A DNA stretch of 64,000 bases from UBA1141 sp963665155 (GCA_963665155.2 CAXXFI010000002.1:620001-684000); one strand, 5' to 3'. Counted from the stretch's first letter, positions 8,370-18,038 are shown. A program made the numbers and translations. The notes: a model not told the origin generated them from the letters alone.

Positions 8370-9095
8370 ATGGACACCAGAATGAACACAAGGCTAACCC
8401 AGATTTACAGTGTGTACGAAGACCTGCTCATCGACGTGGAGAATGAATTCGACCGTGTGCGGAACATGTTTCTGGATCGGATGCAGTGCCGAAAGGGCTG
8501 CAGCAGTTGTTGCCATCAACTTTTCGCCATTTCCACCGTTGAAGCAGCTTACATTTCCAAGGCGGTCAATGAGCTTGCGCCCGAGGAACGGGACCGGATG
8601 CGGCAGAGGGCGCGGCAGTACCTGAAAGAGTTGCTAGGCTCCGATTTTCTGGATGACCAGAACCCAGAAGACTCAAACTTGGAAGCCCCAGATTTAGAAG
8701 ACCATAGCCGGGCCGTGCGAGAAGCGCTTCGTAAACAGGCTGGCCTTAACCACATCCCTTGCCCGGCGCTGGTAGACGACGCCTGTGCTATTTACGACCA
8801 CCGCCCCGTCATGGCCCGCAAGTTCGGCATTCCGTTGTGGAACCCCAACAAACCCAATGAACTGCAGGCCTGCGAACTCAATTTTAAACCCGGCGAAGTA
8901 ATTGAAGGCGAGAACCTGGTGGAGCCACAGATTGTCCTGGAATACCGGTGGCTGGAGTTTAAGCAAGGCCTTCAAGACGAGTTGTCGTTGCCCGAGTTGG
9001 TGGCTACCGTCGCTTCCGCCGTGGTGTTTAACTACCAGGCCTTGCTGGAAGAGAGGATCGCCGGGAACGGGCCGGGTTACTGGGAACCGGTTTGA
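8370..9095 (+). CDS. YkgJ-family cysteine-cluster protein
   Basis: About 241 aa from ATG 8370; starts at 8274 or 8385 are also possible and no clear ribosome binding site decides. The motif C-R-K-G-C-S-S-C-C-H lies at residues 40-49, with later CPALVDDACAIYDHRP and a conserved RP/R pattern. YkgJ proteins are zinc- or iron-sulfur-binding proteins of unclear role. Beyond the cluster the protein is charged and helical. A gap of 282 bp separates it from the next gene. Confidence 0.75.
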   Translation: MDTRMNTRLTQIYSVYEDLLIDVENEFDRVRNMFLDRMQCRKGCSSCCHQLFAISTVEAAYISKAVNELAPEERDRMRQRARQYLKELLGSDFLDDQNPEDSNLEAPDLEDHSRAVREALRKQAGLNHIPCPALVDDACAIYDHRPVMARKFGIPLWNPNKPNELQACELNFKPGEVIEGENLVEPQIVLEYRWLEFKQGLQDELSLPELVATVASAVVFNYQALLEERIAGNGPGYWEPV

Positions 9096-9320
9096 TTGTG
9101 TCCACACGAACCCAGTTAGCCAGGGCCCCAATACGGGGGTGTCTAAAATTCTTCACCCCCTGTAGATTAATCCAACTCAGGATCAAATATACCAGCGGGA
9201 AACCAACTGGCGCTTGGGCACACCACCCTGGGCGCCAGATTTACATTAGCGTGACCGGCTGCATTGTTCAAAGGGCTACGGCCATTCACCGATGGTCATG
9301 CCTAGACATATAATATACAT

Positions 9321-9349
9321 TTGACAAGCACTGATTTTATGTATATATC
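9321..9349 (+). promoter_or_regulatory. Sigma70-type promoter for the RHH gene
   Basis: TTGACA (9321-9326), a 17-nt spacer and TATATC (9344-9349) lie 29 nt before the ATG at 9378. The AT-rich partly symmetric TATA tracts around it could be an operator for the RHH product. Confidence 0.55.
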
Positions 9350-9377
9350 AACACACAGCCGTGGAAGTGTACTAAAA

Positions 9378-9584
9378 ATGGCTCGCTTAACAGTCCAATT
9401 CCCGGATCGAACTAGTGAAATGTTGTCTGATCTTGCGGTAAAGGACCAAAAGACCAAGACTGAGATAATCGACAGAGCTTTGGCACTGTACAACTACCTC
9501 CGACGGGAGACCCAAGACGGCAAACACAGGATCGCAGTGGTAGATGAGGACGGCAAAATATTGAAAGAGATCGTCATGACCTAA
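9378..9584 (+). CDS. Ribbon-helix-helix (CopG-like) DNA-binding protein
   Basis: 68 aa from ATG 9378. The pattern is a beta ribbon (RLTVQFPD) followed by helix-turn-helix (TSEMLSDLAVKDQKTKTE, then IIDRALALYNYL), typical of MetJ/Arc-type regulators, with a short beta-rich tail HRIAVVDEDGKILKEIV. The tail resembles RHH proteins associated with conflict or toxin-type loci. It is the first gene of a tight run, 21 bp before the membrane protein and the CHAT-STAND gene, so it is a plausible autorepressor of that operon. A strong promoter lies upstream. Confidence 0.75.
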   Translation: MARLTVQFPDRTSEMLSDLAVKDQKTKTEIIDRALALYNYLRRETQDGKHRIAVVDEDGKILKEIVMT

Positions 9585-9605
9585 AGGCGAGGAGGGCGCA
9601 AGGCG

Positions 9606-9986
9606 ATGGTCACTCAGAACACGGAAGGTAATAGCGGGATAGAACGCGTCACTATGGAGGACCTGGAACGGTACGCGTCTCCATCACCGACTAAAGAACT
9701 CCCGCCGCTTACGAAGGTTGGATACAACCTGGCGAGATTTCTGCTGGTGTACCTTGGGGTGGTGACAGTCATTCTTCTCGTTGAGTACTTCGTCAACGCC
9801 CCATCTTTGCCCAGCGAAAGCACCCTTAACGAAACCTCCCTCACGATTTATACGCAGCTTTCCCAGATATCACTGGACCGCACCGTGAAGCTGTTCCAAA
9901 TTCTAGTGCTGACGGGGTTTCTTCCCGTATTAACCGCAGTCTTGGAGTACATCTTCGGAACGCGCGGTGAGAGGAGCGACTCATGA
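9606..9986 (+). CDS. Small two-helix membrane protein of the CHAT-STAND locus
   Basis: 126 aa of unrecognised family. A hydrophilic N-terminus of about 38 residues precedes a hydrophobic helix (ARFLLVYLGVVTVILLVEYF), a 30-residue loop and a second helix (LFQILVLTGFLPVLTAVLEYIF), with a basic/acidic tail. The stop overlaps the next start by 4 bp (ATGA), so it is translationally coupled to the CHAT protein. Inference: a membrane partner, either the effector (pore) or the anchor for the CHAT-STAND sensor. No enzymatic motif is visible. Confidence 0.7.
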   Translation: MVTQNTEGNSGIERVTMEDLERYASPSPTKELPPLTKVGYNLARFLLVYLGVVTVILLVEYFVNAPSLPSESTLNETSLTIYTQLSQISLDRTVKLFQILVLTGFLPVLTAVLEYIFGTRGERSDS

Positions 9987-12333
9987 CCCAGACCGCACAA
10001 GCCGTCAAGCCGTTGCGAGTTCTTCTGGCCTGCGCCAGGCCCTTGGCTTCGAAAACGTTGAAGTTACAGATTCAGTTCGAGCCGGGTCAGGACGGTTCGG
10101 CCTTTGAGACTGTCGACTCTCTGCTCAGAAACGACTTGAAGCTCACAATCTTAGGCTCTGGGCCAAACGGTAATGAGGCAGCGTTCCGGATCTCGGCGCC
10201 TTTTCCGACTTTGGACTACCTGCGCTCAAAAATTGGAACCGTTGACGGTGTGCTGCAAATAACCCCGACAACGGACAGCAACAACGTGGATGTTATCCGC
10301 TCGGAGGACGAATTTGGCGCTGTCCTGAACGCTTTCAAAGGCATGGGTAAATCCGTTCAGGTTTCCGAGTTGGACCATGTGCAGCCCCAGCAACTTCGTG
10401 ACCAACTCGATTCCATGCCCGGATACGACATTCTCTACCTGGTGTGCCACGGAACGGGAAAAGGGTTGTTGCTGCTGGAGGAAGGCCAAGGGTGGACGCG
10501 GTACATGGGGAGCCGGGAACTCGCGGAGTTGGTTGGCGGAAAGGTGAAGGTCTTGGTTCTAGGCGCATGCCACGGGGAGCTAAGCCTAGAAGGCCTGCTG
10601 GCAGCCGAGGAAGGAGACAAGCCCAAGCACATAATATTCACCCAAGGCGAGCACCCGATTCCGGTTAGGGCTGTCCAACTCTTCAACGAGGGCTTTTTCC
10701 CCAGTTTGGCCAACGGCGTCGACGGGAAGACCGCTTTCAACCGTGGGGTGGACCGGGTGCGCCTGGATGACCGAGTTGGTGAAATAGCCTCGCCCGACGG
10801 TATGGAGGATTTTGCCCCGTCACCCTACAAACGCCTTCAATCATTCGCCTCTGAGACGGTAGTCTTTGACGCAATCCAACAGGGCGAACTCGATGTGAAA
10901 GCACTGTCCGCTCCACCTGTGTCACACCGAAAAATTATCAGGAGCGACGAGCTAATGCTGGGCCGGGAAGCTGAAATCGTGATTGTAGGGGAGCAACTCC
11001 TCCCCCCGAAAGCGGCCTCCGACAGTCAAAGAACCGGGTACTCAACCTACACGGCGAGGGCGGCATCGGCAAAACCCGGTTGGCCCAGTCCGTCTGCGAC
11101 CTGCTGGAGGACTTCCGTCAATTCCAGGCGGCATCTACGAAATTGATTGCGAACCGGTCCCCGATGCAGGCCAACTGGCCGTCTCCATGCTAAAGGCCAT
11201 TGGGGTCGCCGCAGCAGAACAGATTCCTGAGTCGGCAAAAACCCTTGCTATCGAGTTGCAGAATATTTCCAACTCCAAGGGTAACCCGCTTCTGATGCTG
11301 GACAACTTAGACCAATTATTCGACGATGGTAAAGGGGTGGAAACGTCCCAGTTGCTCAAGCAACTGCTCTCCGATTGTCCCGGCCTCCGGATACTATCCA
11401 CCTGCAGGCGTCAGCTTCAATTGGGAGGCTATGAGTCCGACTTCCTCGTGGATCCCTTGACGCCCGAGGTTGCGGAAAGCCTGGCCATCCAGTCCATACC
11501 GGACCAAGACGTCCAGAGGAATGTACAGTCGCTACCTGAGGGGTCGACTAAACGCCTGGTCGCAGCCCTGGAAGGCCACCCGCTGAGTATCTTCCTGGCC
11601 GCCCACAGGATCGTCGCCGGACACGACCCAGTAGCGCAACAGTTGGAGCAGGCAACGACAGGCCTACTCGAGCTCTTAAACGCGCCCGATCTCGTGGCCG
11701 TGCCAGACAGGCAAAAATCGCTCCGTGCCTCGCTCAACCTGTCCTACAACCTGTTGTCGGAGCGGGCGCAAGAAGTTTTTCGCAGCGTTCTGCCAGCAGG
11801 GCTTTACCGCCACGTCTCTACCCTTGACCCGATGTTAGGAGATGGCTGGCGAGAAGCCATGGAAGAAGCAGAGAAAATTGGGCTGGTCCGATTCAACCAA
11901 GAAGAACAACGGTTTTGGTTGTTGAATCCAATCCGTGAATACGCTGAGCAACTACTGGACGACGGAGAGGGCGTTGAGTTCAAAGTGTCTGTGGCCAAGC
12001 ATTGGGCCGGCTTCGCCGCTACTTTTGATTTCCTGCTGAATCCGGCGCAGAATTTGCAAGCGATGAAGAAGCTGGACCTGCCCACCGATGGCGTACAGAA
12101 GCGAGAGCGTCTTGCCCAACTACATTCGCAAGCCTGTGCCGCTTTGATTTCAGAAGAAGACAACATCTTGTCTGGCTTCCGCATTGGATTGGAGCATGAT
12201 GTGGATGCCGCGAGGCAGATCGCATTGGCTCTTACGGACTATATGATGATATATGACAAGCGCAATCAAGGTGTTTGGATTGCCAGGTCGATATTAGACG
12301 TGTCCGATAGCCCGCACACACGGGCATCGTCTC

Positions 12334-13650
12334 TGAACACCCTGGGCAACATGCTGTCTGATTTGGGCGACCGGCAGGGTGCCCTCCTGGCGGCTAGGGA
12401 CTCCGTTGAAATCCGACGGAAGATGTCCGAGGAGAACCCGGAGGCCTTTTTGCCGGACCTAAGCTATGTCCCTGAACAACCTGGGTGCCATGCTGTCTGA
12501 GTTGGGCGACCGGCAGGGTGCCCTCGTGGCGGCCAGAGAGTCCGCTGCAATGAGACGAAACCTGGCTGAGAAGCACCCGGAGGCCTTTTTGCCGAACCTG
12601 GCTGTGTCCCTGAACAACCTGGGTGCCATGCTGGCGGAGTTGGGCGACCGGGAAGGGGCGCTCGAGGCGGCCAGGGAGTCCGTTGAAATCAGGCGGAAAC
12701 TGGCGGAGGAGCACCCGGAGGCCTTTTTGCCGGACCTAGCTAAGTCCCTGAACAACCTGGGTGCCATGCTGTCTGAGTTGGGCGACCGGCAGGGTGCCCT
12801 CGTGGCGGCCAGAGAGTCCATTGAAATTAGACGGAAGTTGGTAGAGGAGCACCCGGAGGCCTTTCTGCCGGACCTGGCTATGTCTCAACTTCGCCTTTGC
12901 TTCAATGAGCAAGTGCCCACCGTCTATCCTCGCTTGCGCTGCTGATACGTTCCCGTAGTGCTCGCGGCTCTGACAATCCAGCAAGGTTAACAACGCTTCT
13001 TCCTGGCTGAAATGCGCTACGGTAGCTGAACAACCTGGGCAACCGACTGTCGGAGTTGGGCGACCGTCAGGGTGCCCTCGTGGCGGCCAGGGAGTCTCTC
13101 GGGATCAGACGGAAGCTGGCCGAGGAGCACCCAAAGGCTTTTTTGCCGGACCTGGCCACGTCCTTGAACAACATGGGCAACAGATTGTCGGACTTGGGCG
13201 ACCGGCAGGGAGCCCTCGTGGCGACCAGGGAGGCCTCAAACATCTACAGGAAACTGGCCGAGGAGCACCTTGAGGCCTTTTTGCCGAACTTGTCCGCGTC
13301 CCTGAACAACCTGGGTGCCATGCTGGCGGAGTTGGGCGACCGGCATGGTGCCCTTGAGGCGGCCAGAGAGTCCGTTGAAATCAGGCGGAAACTGGCGGAG
13401 GACCACCCGGAGGCCTTTTTGCCAGACCTAGCCTCGTCCCTGAACAACCTGGGTGCCAGGCTGTCGGAGTTGGGCGACCGTCAGGGTGCCCTCAAGGCGA
13501 CCAGGGAGTCCGTTGCAATCAGACGGAAACTGGCCGAGGAGCACCCGGAGGCCTTTTTGCCGGACCTAGCCTCGTCTCTGAACAATCTGGGCAACCGGCT
13601 GTCGGAGTTGGGTGACCGGCAGGGTGCGCTGGATTGCTTGAAGGAAAGCT
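12334..13650 (+). repeat. 138-bp TPR-coding tandem repeat array
   Basis: Units begin CTGAACAACCTGGG at 12472, 12610, 12748, 13026, 13164, 13302, 13440 and 13578, with a diverged first unit at 12334. The period is 138 bp (46 aa). Units share LGDRQGALVAARES and EEHPEAFLPDLA with few differences, showing recent homogenisation by unequal exchange. One slot (12886-13025) holds unrelated sequence. Confidence 0.9.
12886..13025. other. Non-repeat 140-bp block inside the TPR array
   Basis: Between two perfect units the DNA is unrelated to the repeat and contains stops in the TPR frame. Its length is almost one unit (138 bp), so it either replaced a unit or was inserted between two. On the minus strand it is open, but I recognise no protein and see no target duplication. 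Confidence 0.7.
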
Positions 13651-14045
13651 TGGAAATAAGCGAGCAGTTACACGTTCTTACGGGTAGTCCTGCGCTTGCC
13701 GTAGGAAGCCTGATTCGCCTGGCTGACTTCATCGCGGGGGAGAATGCCCCTGAAGCGATCGCTGCGCTAGACCGGGCTGCCGCGCTCCTAGAACCGCTTT
13801 AGCGCAAGAATCGCGATGCCCTTGGGGACATGATTGAGGTCAACCAGCGGCGGGTGGACTTGCTGAAAGGGATGGTCTCAGACAAAGCTAGGGATGTCGA
13901 ATCTCAGCTTGAAGAGCAGCGGGGTCTTCTCAATGTGGACGGCGAGGCGACCTAGACAGGCTCAATTGGCCGGGGACCTGGTGCGACTAATAAGTCCCAG
14001 TCGCGATCCGGCGGGTTAAATCATTTCTGTGTTGGTGCTAACTTA

Positions 14046-15173
14046 ATGCCCGACTTCCTTTTGGGCTTCGGCATCGTAGCGATTGTTCTTTGCGTAACTC
14101 CACTGGCCTCCGGGTTCGTGGAGCGATCGCCGTTGTCCTTCCCTTTAATCTTCCTGGGCCTTGGCTTTTTATTGGGTGAGCGAGGATTTGACCTGCTCCA
14201 GATGGGCCCCCACGACCAGCTTTTGGAGATAGTAGCAACCCTCACCCTGGCCTTGGTGCTCTTCCTGGACGCCGTGAAGCTGCAGATTGACGAGTTGGGG
14301 AAACGCTGGCTGGTGCCCGTCCTGATACTGGGGCCTGGCACCGGAATTATCATCGCCCTGGGCGCGACCACCCTGGCATTGATCGTCGGGTTGTCCTGGA
14401 TTATGGCGTTTATAGGCGGTGCTATCCTGGCATCCACCGACCCGGTGGTGCTGCGAGACATTGTCCGCGATCAGCGAATCCCCAGGTCCGTAAGGCAAGT
14501 CCTGAAAATCGAAGCCGGGACCAACGATATTGTGGTCTTGCCGGTAATCTTGATTTTAATCGCCGTTGCTGGCGATCAGGGAGGAGACGCTACCGGATGG
14601 GTGGTTTTTGCAGCCAAACTGCTCTTGCTTGGCCCAGGCATCGGCTTCGCCTTGGGAGCATCGGGTTCGTGGCTGATGACCAAAATCGACGCCAAGCTGG
14701 GGATACGGCAAGAACATCAAGCCCTGTATGGCGTTGGCCTGGTGTTGGCGTCATACGCCGCTGCCACCGCCGCCGGTGGGGACGGCTTCCTTGGAGCATT
14801 CTTTGCTGGCTTGGCAGTTGTGTTGCTTAACCAGTCGTTGTGCGATTGCTTCATGGACTACGGCGAAACCACCTCAGAGATGGCCATGCTACTGGCATTT
14901 GTGCTTTTCGGGGTTGTGCTCTCCGGCGTCCTAAGCACTGTGGATGTGGTACCTGCCATCATTTTGGCCGCACTGGTCATCTTCGTGATCCGGCCCGGCG
15001 TGCTGGGCGTGGTGCTCTCCCGTGCGAACATGAGCTGGCCAGCCCATGGATTCGTCTCTTGGTTCGGCCCCCGAGGCCTGAATTCCCTGCTTGTGGCCCT
15101 GTTGGTGGTGCAAGCCGAACTGCCCGGAGGGGAGATCCTTTTAGCTACTGTTGGAGTGGTAGTGGCGGACTAA
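14046..15173 (+). CDS. Cation:proton antiporter (NhaP/CPA1-like), C-terminally truncated
   Basis: 375 aa. About ten hydrophobic segments carry typical CPA features: a first block ending LFLDAVKLQIDEL, the unwound-helix region ASTDPVVLRDIVRD (TDP motif), and LKIEAGTNDIVVLPVIL, equivalent to the ND-type ion-binding helix. It ends abruptly after GGEILLATVGVVVAD where a further helix and tail are expected. The stop (TAA 15171-15173) lies where a ferritin-like fragment begins, so the end was probably lost in a deletion that joined two genes. The core may still fold; function is uncertain. Confidence 0.75.
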   Translation: MPDFLLGFGIVAIVLCVTPLASGFVERSPLSFPLIFLGLGFLLGERGFDLLQMGPHDQLLEIVATLTLALVLFLDAVKLQIDELGKRWLVPVLILGPGTGIIIALGATTLALIVGLSWIMAFIGGAILASTDPVVLRDIVRDQRIPRSVRQVLKIEAGTNDIVVLPVILILIAVAGDQGGDATGWVVFAAKLLLLGPGIGFALGASGSWLMTKIDAKLGIRQEHQALYGVGLVLASYAAATAAGGDGFLGAFFAGLAVVLLNQSLCDCFMDYGETTSEMAMLLAFVLFGVVLSGVLSTVDVVPAIILAALVIFVIRPGVLGVVLSRANMSWPAHGFVSWFGPRGLNSLLVALLVVQAELPGGEILLATVGVVVAD

Positions 15174-15706
15174 TGCGCATGATCGACAGCGTTAGCGACG
15201 TTGTTGGTGGCAGCACCGATAACGCACGAGACTTTACGGAGATGTCTTCCCGGTTGCATATCACCGGTGAAGGCAACGTACTGACCCTTTTCCGCCTGGG
15301 CGAGTTGATGGCCTACAACGAAGCGGAGAAGGCGATTTATCGCCGCTGTGCTCAGGACGAAGCCAGGCACGTGGCAATCGGAGTGCTTCACCTTCGCTAC
15401 ATGAACGAGACTACTCCCGAACGGAGAGAAGAGATTCATTGCTACCTTGACGAAGGGGAGAGCCGCCAGGCCACAGGAGCCGGAGGCGAGAACCCGGCAG
15501 CCACCAACATGCTGACCAGCGAGGCTCTGGCGGTATTGCTCGGCGGTGGCAAGGACAAGGTCGACGAGGGCCAGAAGATTCTCATGGCCCTTCGGCAACG
15601 ACAGACCAAGGAGTATTTCCAACGTCTGAAGTCGGCCGGGTTCGACGACCGCATTTCCAGCGGCAGGGTAAATCCCGCTCTCCTGGAGACTTACAACGCC
15701 GCCTAG
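15173..15706 (+). pseudogene. C-terminal fragment of a ferritin-like diiron protein
   Basis: 177 aa open from an ATG that overlaps the antiporter stop (TAATG). It matches the second half of the intact gene at 15826: compare YRRCAQDEARHVAIGVLHLRYM with FRFCMQDKARHMAYG in the paralogue. The N-terminal half, about 210 aa in the paralogue, is missing. The helix-helix EARH unit is one half of a diiron site, so the fragment alone should not bind the full centre. The TAATG overlap could allow translation, but the loss of a domain argues for a deletion remnant. Confidence 0.75.
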
Positions 15707-15736
15707 GCCAGCCAATTAGGTTGAAAAAGTAACACA

Positions 15737-15768
15737 AAGACCTCCTTTGCTTCGGTGGAGGAGGTCTT
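15737..15768 (+). terminator. Hairpin terminator after the ferritin-like fragment
   Basis: AAGACCTCCT (15737-15746) pairs with AGGAGGTCTT (15759-15768) across a 12-nt loop, followed by AACTTATT. It ends the antiporter/fragment transcript before the intact paralogue. Confidence 0.65.
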
Positions 15769-15825
15769 AACTTATTAAGCCCGGATCCGTACTAAGCCCC
15801 AACAAGTGACCGCAACGAGGAACAC

Positions 15826-16998
15826 ATGGCCGTACCCGAAGAAACCGAAGAAGAAAAGGCTCCGCCTGCCCTTCCCGACAAAGACGCCGAGCAGCCGAAT
15901 CCCGCTGTCCAAGTAGAACCCCTCTCTTGGATGAAAGACACCCTGGAATGGGGCGCTAGGGCCCTGCCTGGAGAAAACGGGATGACCATGCGGAGGATAA
16001 ACGTCGGCTTTTATGGGGAGGTGCCCGAAGAGAGCCGCGACATGAGCCGTCGGCCGCGGGGTGCCTTCTCAATCCCTGGGGTGCCCGCCACCGACCTGTA
16101 CGTCATCAACCGAAAGGAAGAGTTGTGGGCCGACAATGCGGTGGACCTGTATGAAGAAGCCATTCAACGCCGCTGGGCCGCTCATATAGATATTCCATGG
16201 GACGAACTGGGGGACGCTCTGGGGGGCGACCTGGAACCGAATCCCGATGCAGTAAGAAGAGAAGCAGGGGAAGAAACACAATTAGCCATGAGGCAATTCT
16301 GCACCGAGTTAGCCCAGCAGGCTTCGACGGAAACCGACGTGATAGGCCAGTGGCTTCACCGAATGAACTATGCCTATCATGAAGTAAAGACCTATCTGGC
16401 CACCCAGTTGTTCGACTCCGGCAGCCATTACGAGGCTTTCCGGAGACGGGCTTTGGCTAACGGTGGGGCCTTGGGCTTGGAGAGCCCCGGACACATCAAC
16501 CGGCGCCTGCTGGAGAGCAGGGCGGGTTGGACCGAGACAGCCCTGTATCTGTACATCATCCGAGGAACCTTAACACTACTCCTCTACCGGTACGGCGAGG
16601 CATATGCCAGGAATTGGGCCGACAAAGCAATCTTTAGGTTCTGTATGCAGGACAAGGCCCGGCACATGGCCTACGGCATGGCCCACTTAAAATACGCCAT
16701 CGAGCATCGAGGCCCCGATTATGCCTTGGGTCTGCGGCGGCTATTGGGAGGGGTGGAGCGAGACCTTGCATTTGAAATGGAGGACCCTGTGCTCTGGGAG
16801 GCCTTGGCGATTATCATTGGCGACGGTATCGAAAATATAGTTACGGGAATGGACGTTGTAAAAGGTCTCCAACAGAAATACATTGAGCAGTATATGGCCC
16901 GGATGCAGTGGATCGGCGTGGAAAAAAATAAGGACAACCTAAACCCCGACTTGGCTGCGTATCTACGCCTGCCGGAAACCACCCAGGCAGCGACATAA
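15826..16998 (+). CDS. Ferritin-like domain protein, intact paralogue
   Basis: 390 aa. The N-terminal about 120 residues are acidic and proline-rich. A long helical region follows (WLHRMNYAYHEVKTYL, ETALYLYIIRGTLTLLLYRYGEA, then CMQDKARHMAYGMAHLKY), suggesting a ferritin-like four-helix bundle that may be membrane-associated. In the neighbouring fragment the motif is QDEARH (ExxH); here it is QDKARH, so the presumed metal-ligand Glu is Lys. Either the Asp before it substitutes or this copy lost one ligand. An FmdB-type zinc ribbon starts 3 bp after its stop, implying one operon. Substrate unknown; oxidase or N-oxygenase chemistry is possible. Confidence 0.65.
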   Translation: MAVPEETEEEKAPPALPDKDAEQPNPAVQVEPLSWMKDTLEWGARALPGENGMTMRRINVGFYGEVPEESRDMSRRPRGAFSIPGVPATDLYVINRKEELWADNAVDLYEEAIQRRWAAHIDIPWDELGDALGGDLEPNPDAVRREAGEETQLAMRQFCTELAQQASTETDVIGQWLHRMNYAYHEVKTYLATQLFDSGSHYEAFRRRALANGGALGLESPGHINRRLLESRAGWTETALYLYIIRGTLTLLLYRYGEAYARNWADKAIFRFCMQDKARHMAYGMAHLKYAIEHRGPDYALGLRRLLGGVERDLAFEMEDPVLWEALAIIIGDGIENIVTGMDVVKGLQQKYIEQYMARMQWIGVEKNKDNLNPDLAAYLRLPETTQAAT

Positions 16999-17001
16999 AT
17001 C

Positions 17002-17310
17002 ATGCCGGTTTACGAATATCGATGCCAAGACTGCGGCAATGCGGACAGCTTTTACCTCAAGAGCTATCAAAGTCCGCAGCCCTCCCAGTGCCAGCACTGC
17101 GACGGCGGGAATTTGAAGCGAATTATTTCCGCGTTTGCGTATATAAAGTCTGAGGGCGATAAAATGGCCCAGCTTGACCCTAAATACTACAAGATGGTGG
17201 ATCAAGCCATGTCCAAAGCCCCAAGGGACACCGACCCGGAGCACCATTTGCGTAACATGGTGCCCTTTAGCCAGGCCAAAGAAACAGGAGAACCTTACTT
17301 CAAGGAATAA
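17002..17310 (+). CDS. FmdB-family zinc-ribbon protein
   Basis: 102 aa. The start MPVYEYRCQDCGN is diagnostic of the FmdB regulatory/zinc-ribbon family, with a second knuckle CQHCDGG giving a CxxC...CxxC zinc site. The C-terminal part is charged and ends KETGEPYFKE. It begins 3 bp after the ferritin-like gene, so they are surely co-transcribed. FmdB-type proteins often sit beside the enzymes they serve; a role in regulation or maturation of the diiron protein is inference. Confidence 0.85.
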   Translation: MPVYEYRCQDCGNADSFYLKSYQSPQPSQCQHCDGGNLKRIISAFAYIKSEGDKMAQLDPKYYKMVDQAMSKAPRDTDPEHHLRNMVPFSQAKETGEPYFKE

Positions 17311-17564
17311 CCAGGCAGCTGTTGCGATAAACCAGTATCGGTCTCTAAATACGCCACGACAAACGCCTAGACCCGTCTATTCCCTTGTGAGGGAGGACCC
17401 ACCACACGATGATCTTGAACCCTAATGGCACTAAACTCGAGACTCCGTGAAATCTACATGGATTTCTGCGTGCACTCTGCGGGTTTCACCTTGGTATTAC
17501 TATAGAAACAACGAGCTTTGGACTTGGCAGAACATCCTGCGGAGCTAGAGCCGGGAGACACTAA

Positions 17565-18038
17565 ATGACTACTAACTCTGGCAGCGCACTGGTTTTCCCC
17601 ACACTGGTTTTTCCTTCTGTGGAGTGGTTTCAAGCACTCCAAGAATTAGTGAATACCGACCCGGACTTCCGGCGGTTGGGCAGCATCGACGCCGCCATGG
17701 GCGTCAAGGTGGGACCCAAAATCTTTGTCATTAACTTCGAAGCCTTCGAGTGCTCCGGAGTCCGGGCAGGCACCGAATACGACTTGATCGACTTGGATTT
17801 CTTCTTGGAAATGAGCGAAGACAACTGGCAGGACTTGATACTCAACACCAAAGAGAACAGCGGCGCCGACTTGAAGCACACGTTAAACACCCTGGACCTG
17901 ATGGCTGAAGATGGAATATCCAAGAACGCTACCGGCGACCAACTCCGTGCTGACCTGTTCTTCCGAGTAAATCAGTCGTTGCAGCACTTTTTTGATAGCT
18001 CGGCCAAGCTGGAGACCGTATTCGAACCCGTGACTTAG
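17565..18038 (+). CDS. SCP2-like sterol/lipid-binding domain protein
   Basis: 157 aa. FPSVEWFQALQELVNTDPDFR, then a beta-rich MGVKVGPKIFVINFEAFEC stretch and DLDFFLEMSEDNWQDLI match SCP2-type small hydrophobic-ligand-binding domains, often found alone in Chloroflexota. The C-terminal helix NQSLQHFFDSSAKL may cover the cavity. It carries no catalytic motif. The preceding 254 bp (17311-17564) show no gene or clear structure. Confidence 0.6.
   Translation: MTTNSGSALVFPTLVFPSVEWFQALQELVNTDPDFRRLGSIDAAMGVKVGPKIFVINFEAFECSGVRAGTEYDLIDLDFFLEMSEDNWQDLILNTKENSGADLKHTLNTLDLMAEDGISKNATGDQLRADLFFRVNQSLQHFFDSSAKLETVFEPVT

Larger units (their letters stand above)
9983..13955 (+). pseudogene. CHAT protease-STAND ATPase-TPR protein, broken
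   Basis: One ancestral gene, now in several frames. The N-terminal CHAT (caspase-like) peptidase has catalytic His156 (YLVCHGTG) and Cys196 (LGACHGE). A STAND/NB-ARC ATPase follows: P-loop LHGEGGIGKTRLA (about 11047-11085), Walker B LLMLDNLDQL and RILSTCRRQL. An array of 46-aa TPR-like repeats ends the protein. Lesions: one frame change between 10990 and 11035, a second near 11125, a third near 12462, a foreign 140-bp block at 12886-13025, and an in-frame TAG at 13800-13802 after which the same frame stays open to 13955. Family knowledge: CHAT-STAND proteins act in cell-suicide or antiphage signalling. Single-base events could be assembly errors; the block and nonsense codon are harder to dismiss. 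Confidence 0.85.

Noticed and set aside
12334..13650. A regular repeat array that could be mistaken for CRISPR
   Set aside because: The units are contiguous 138-bp coding repeats with no unique spacers and translate to TPR-like sequence.
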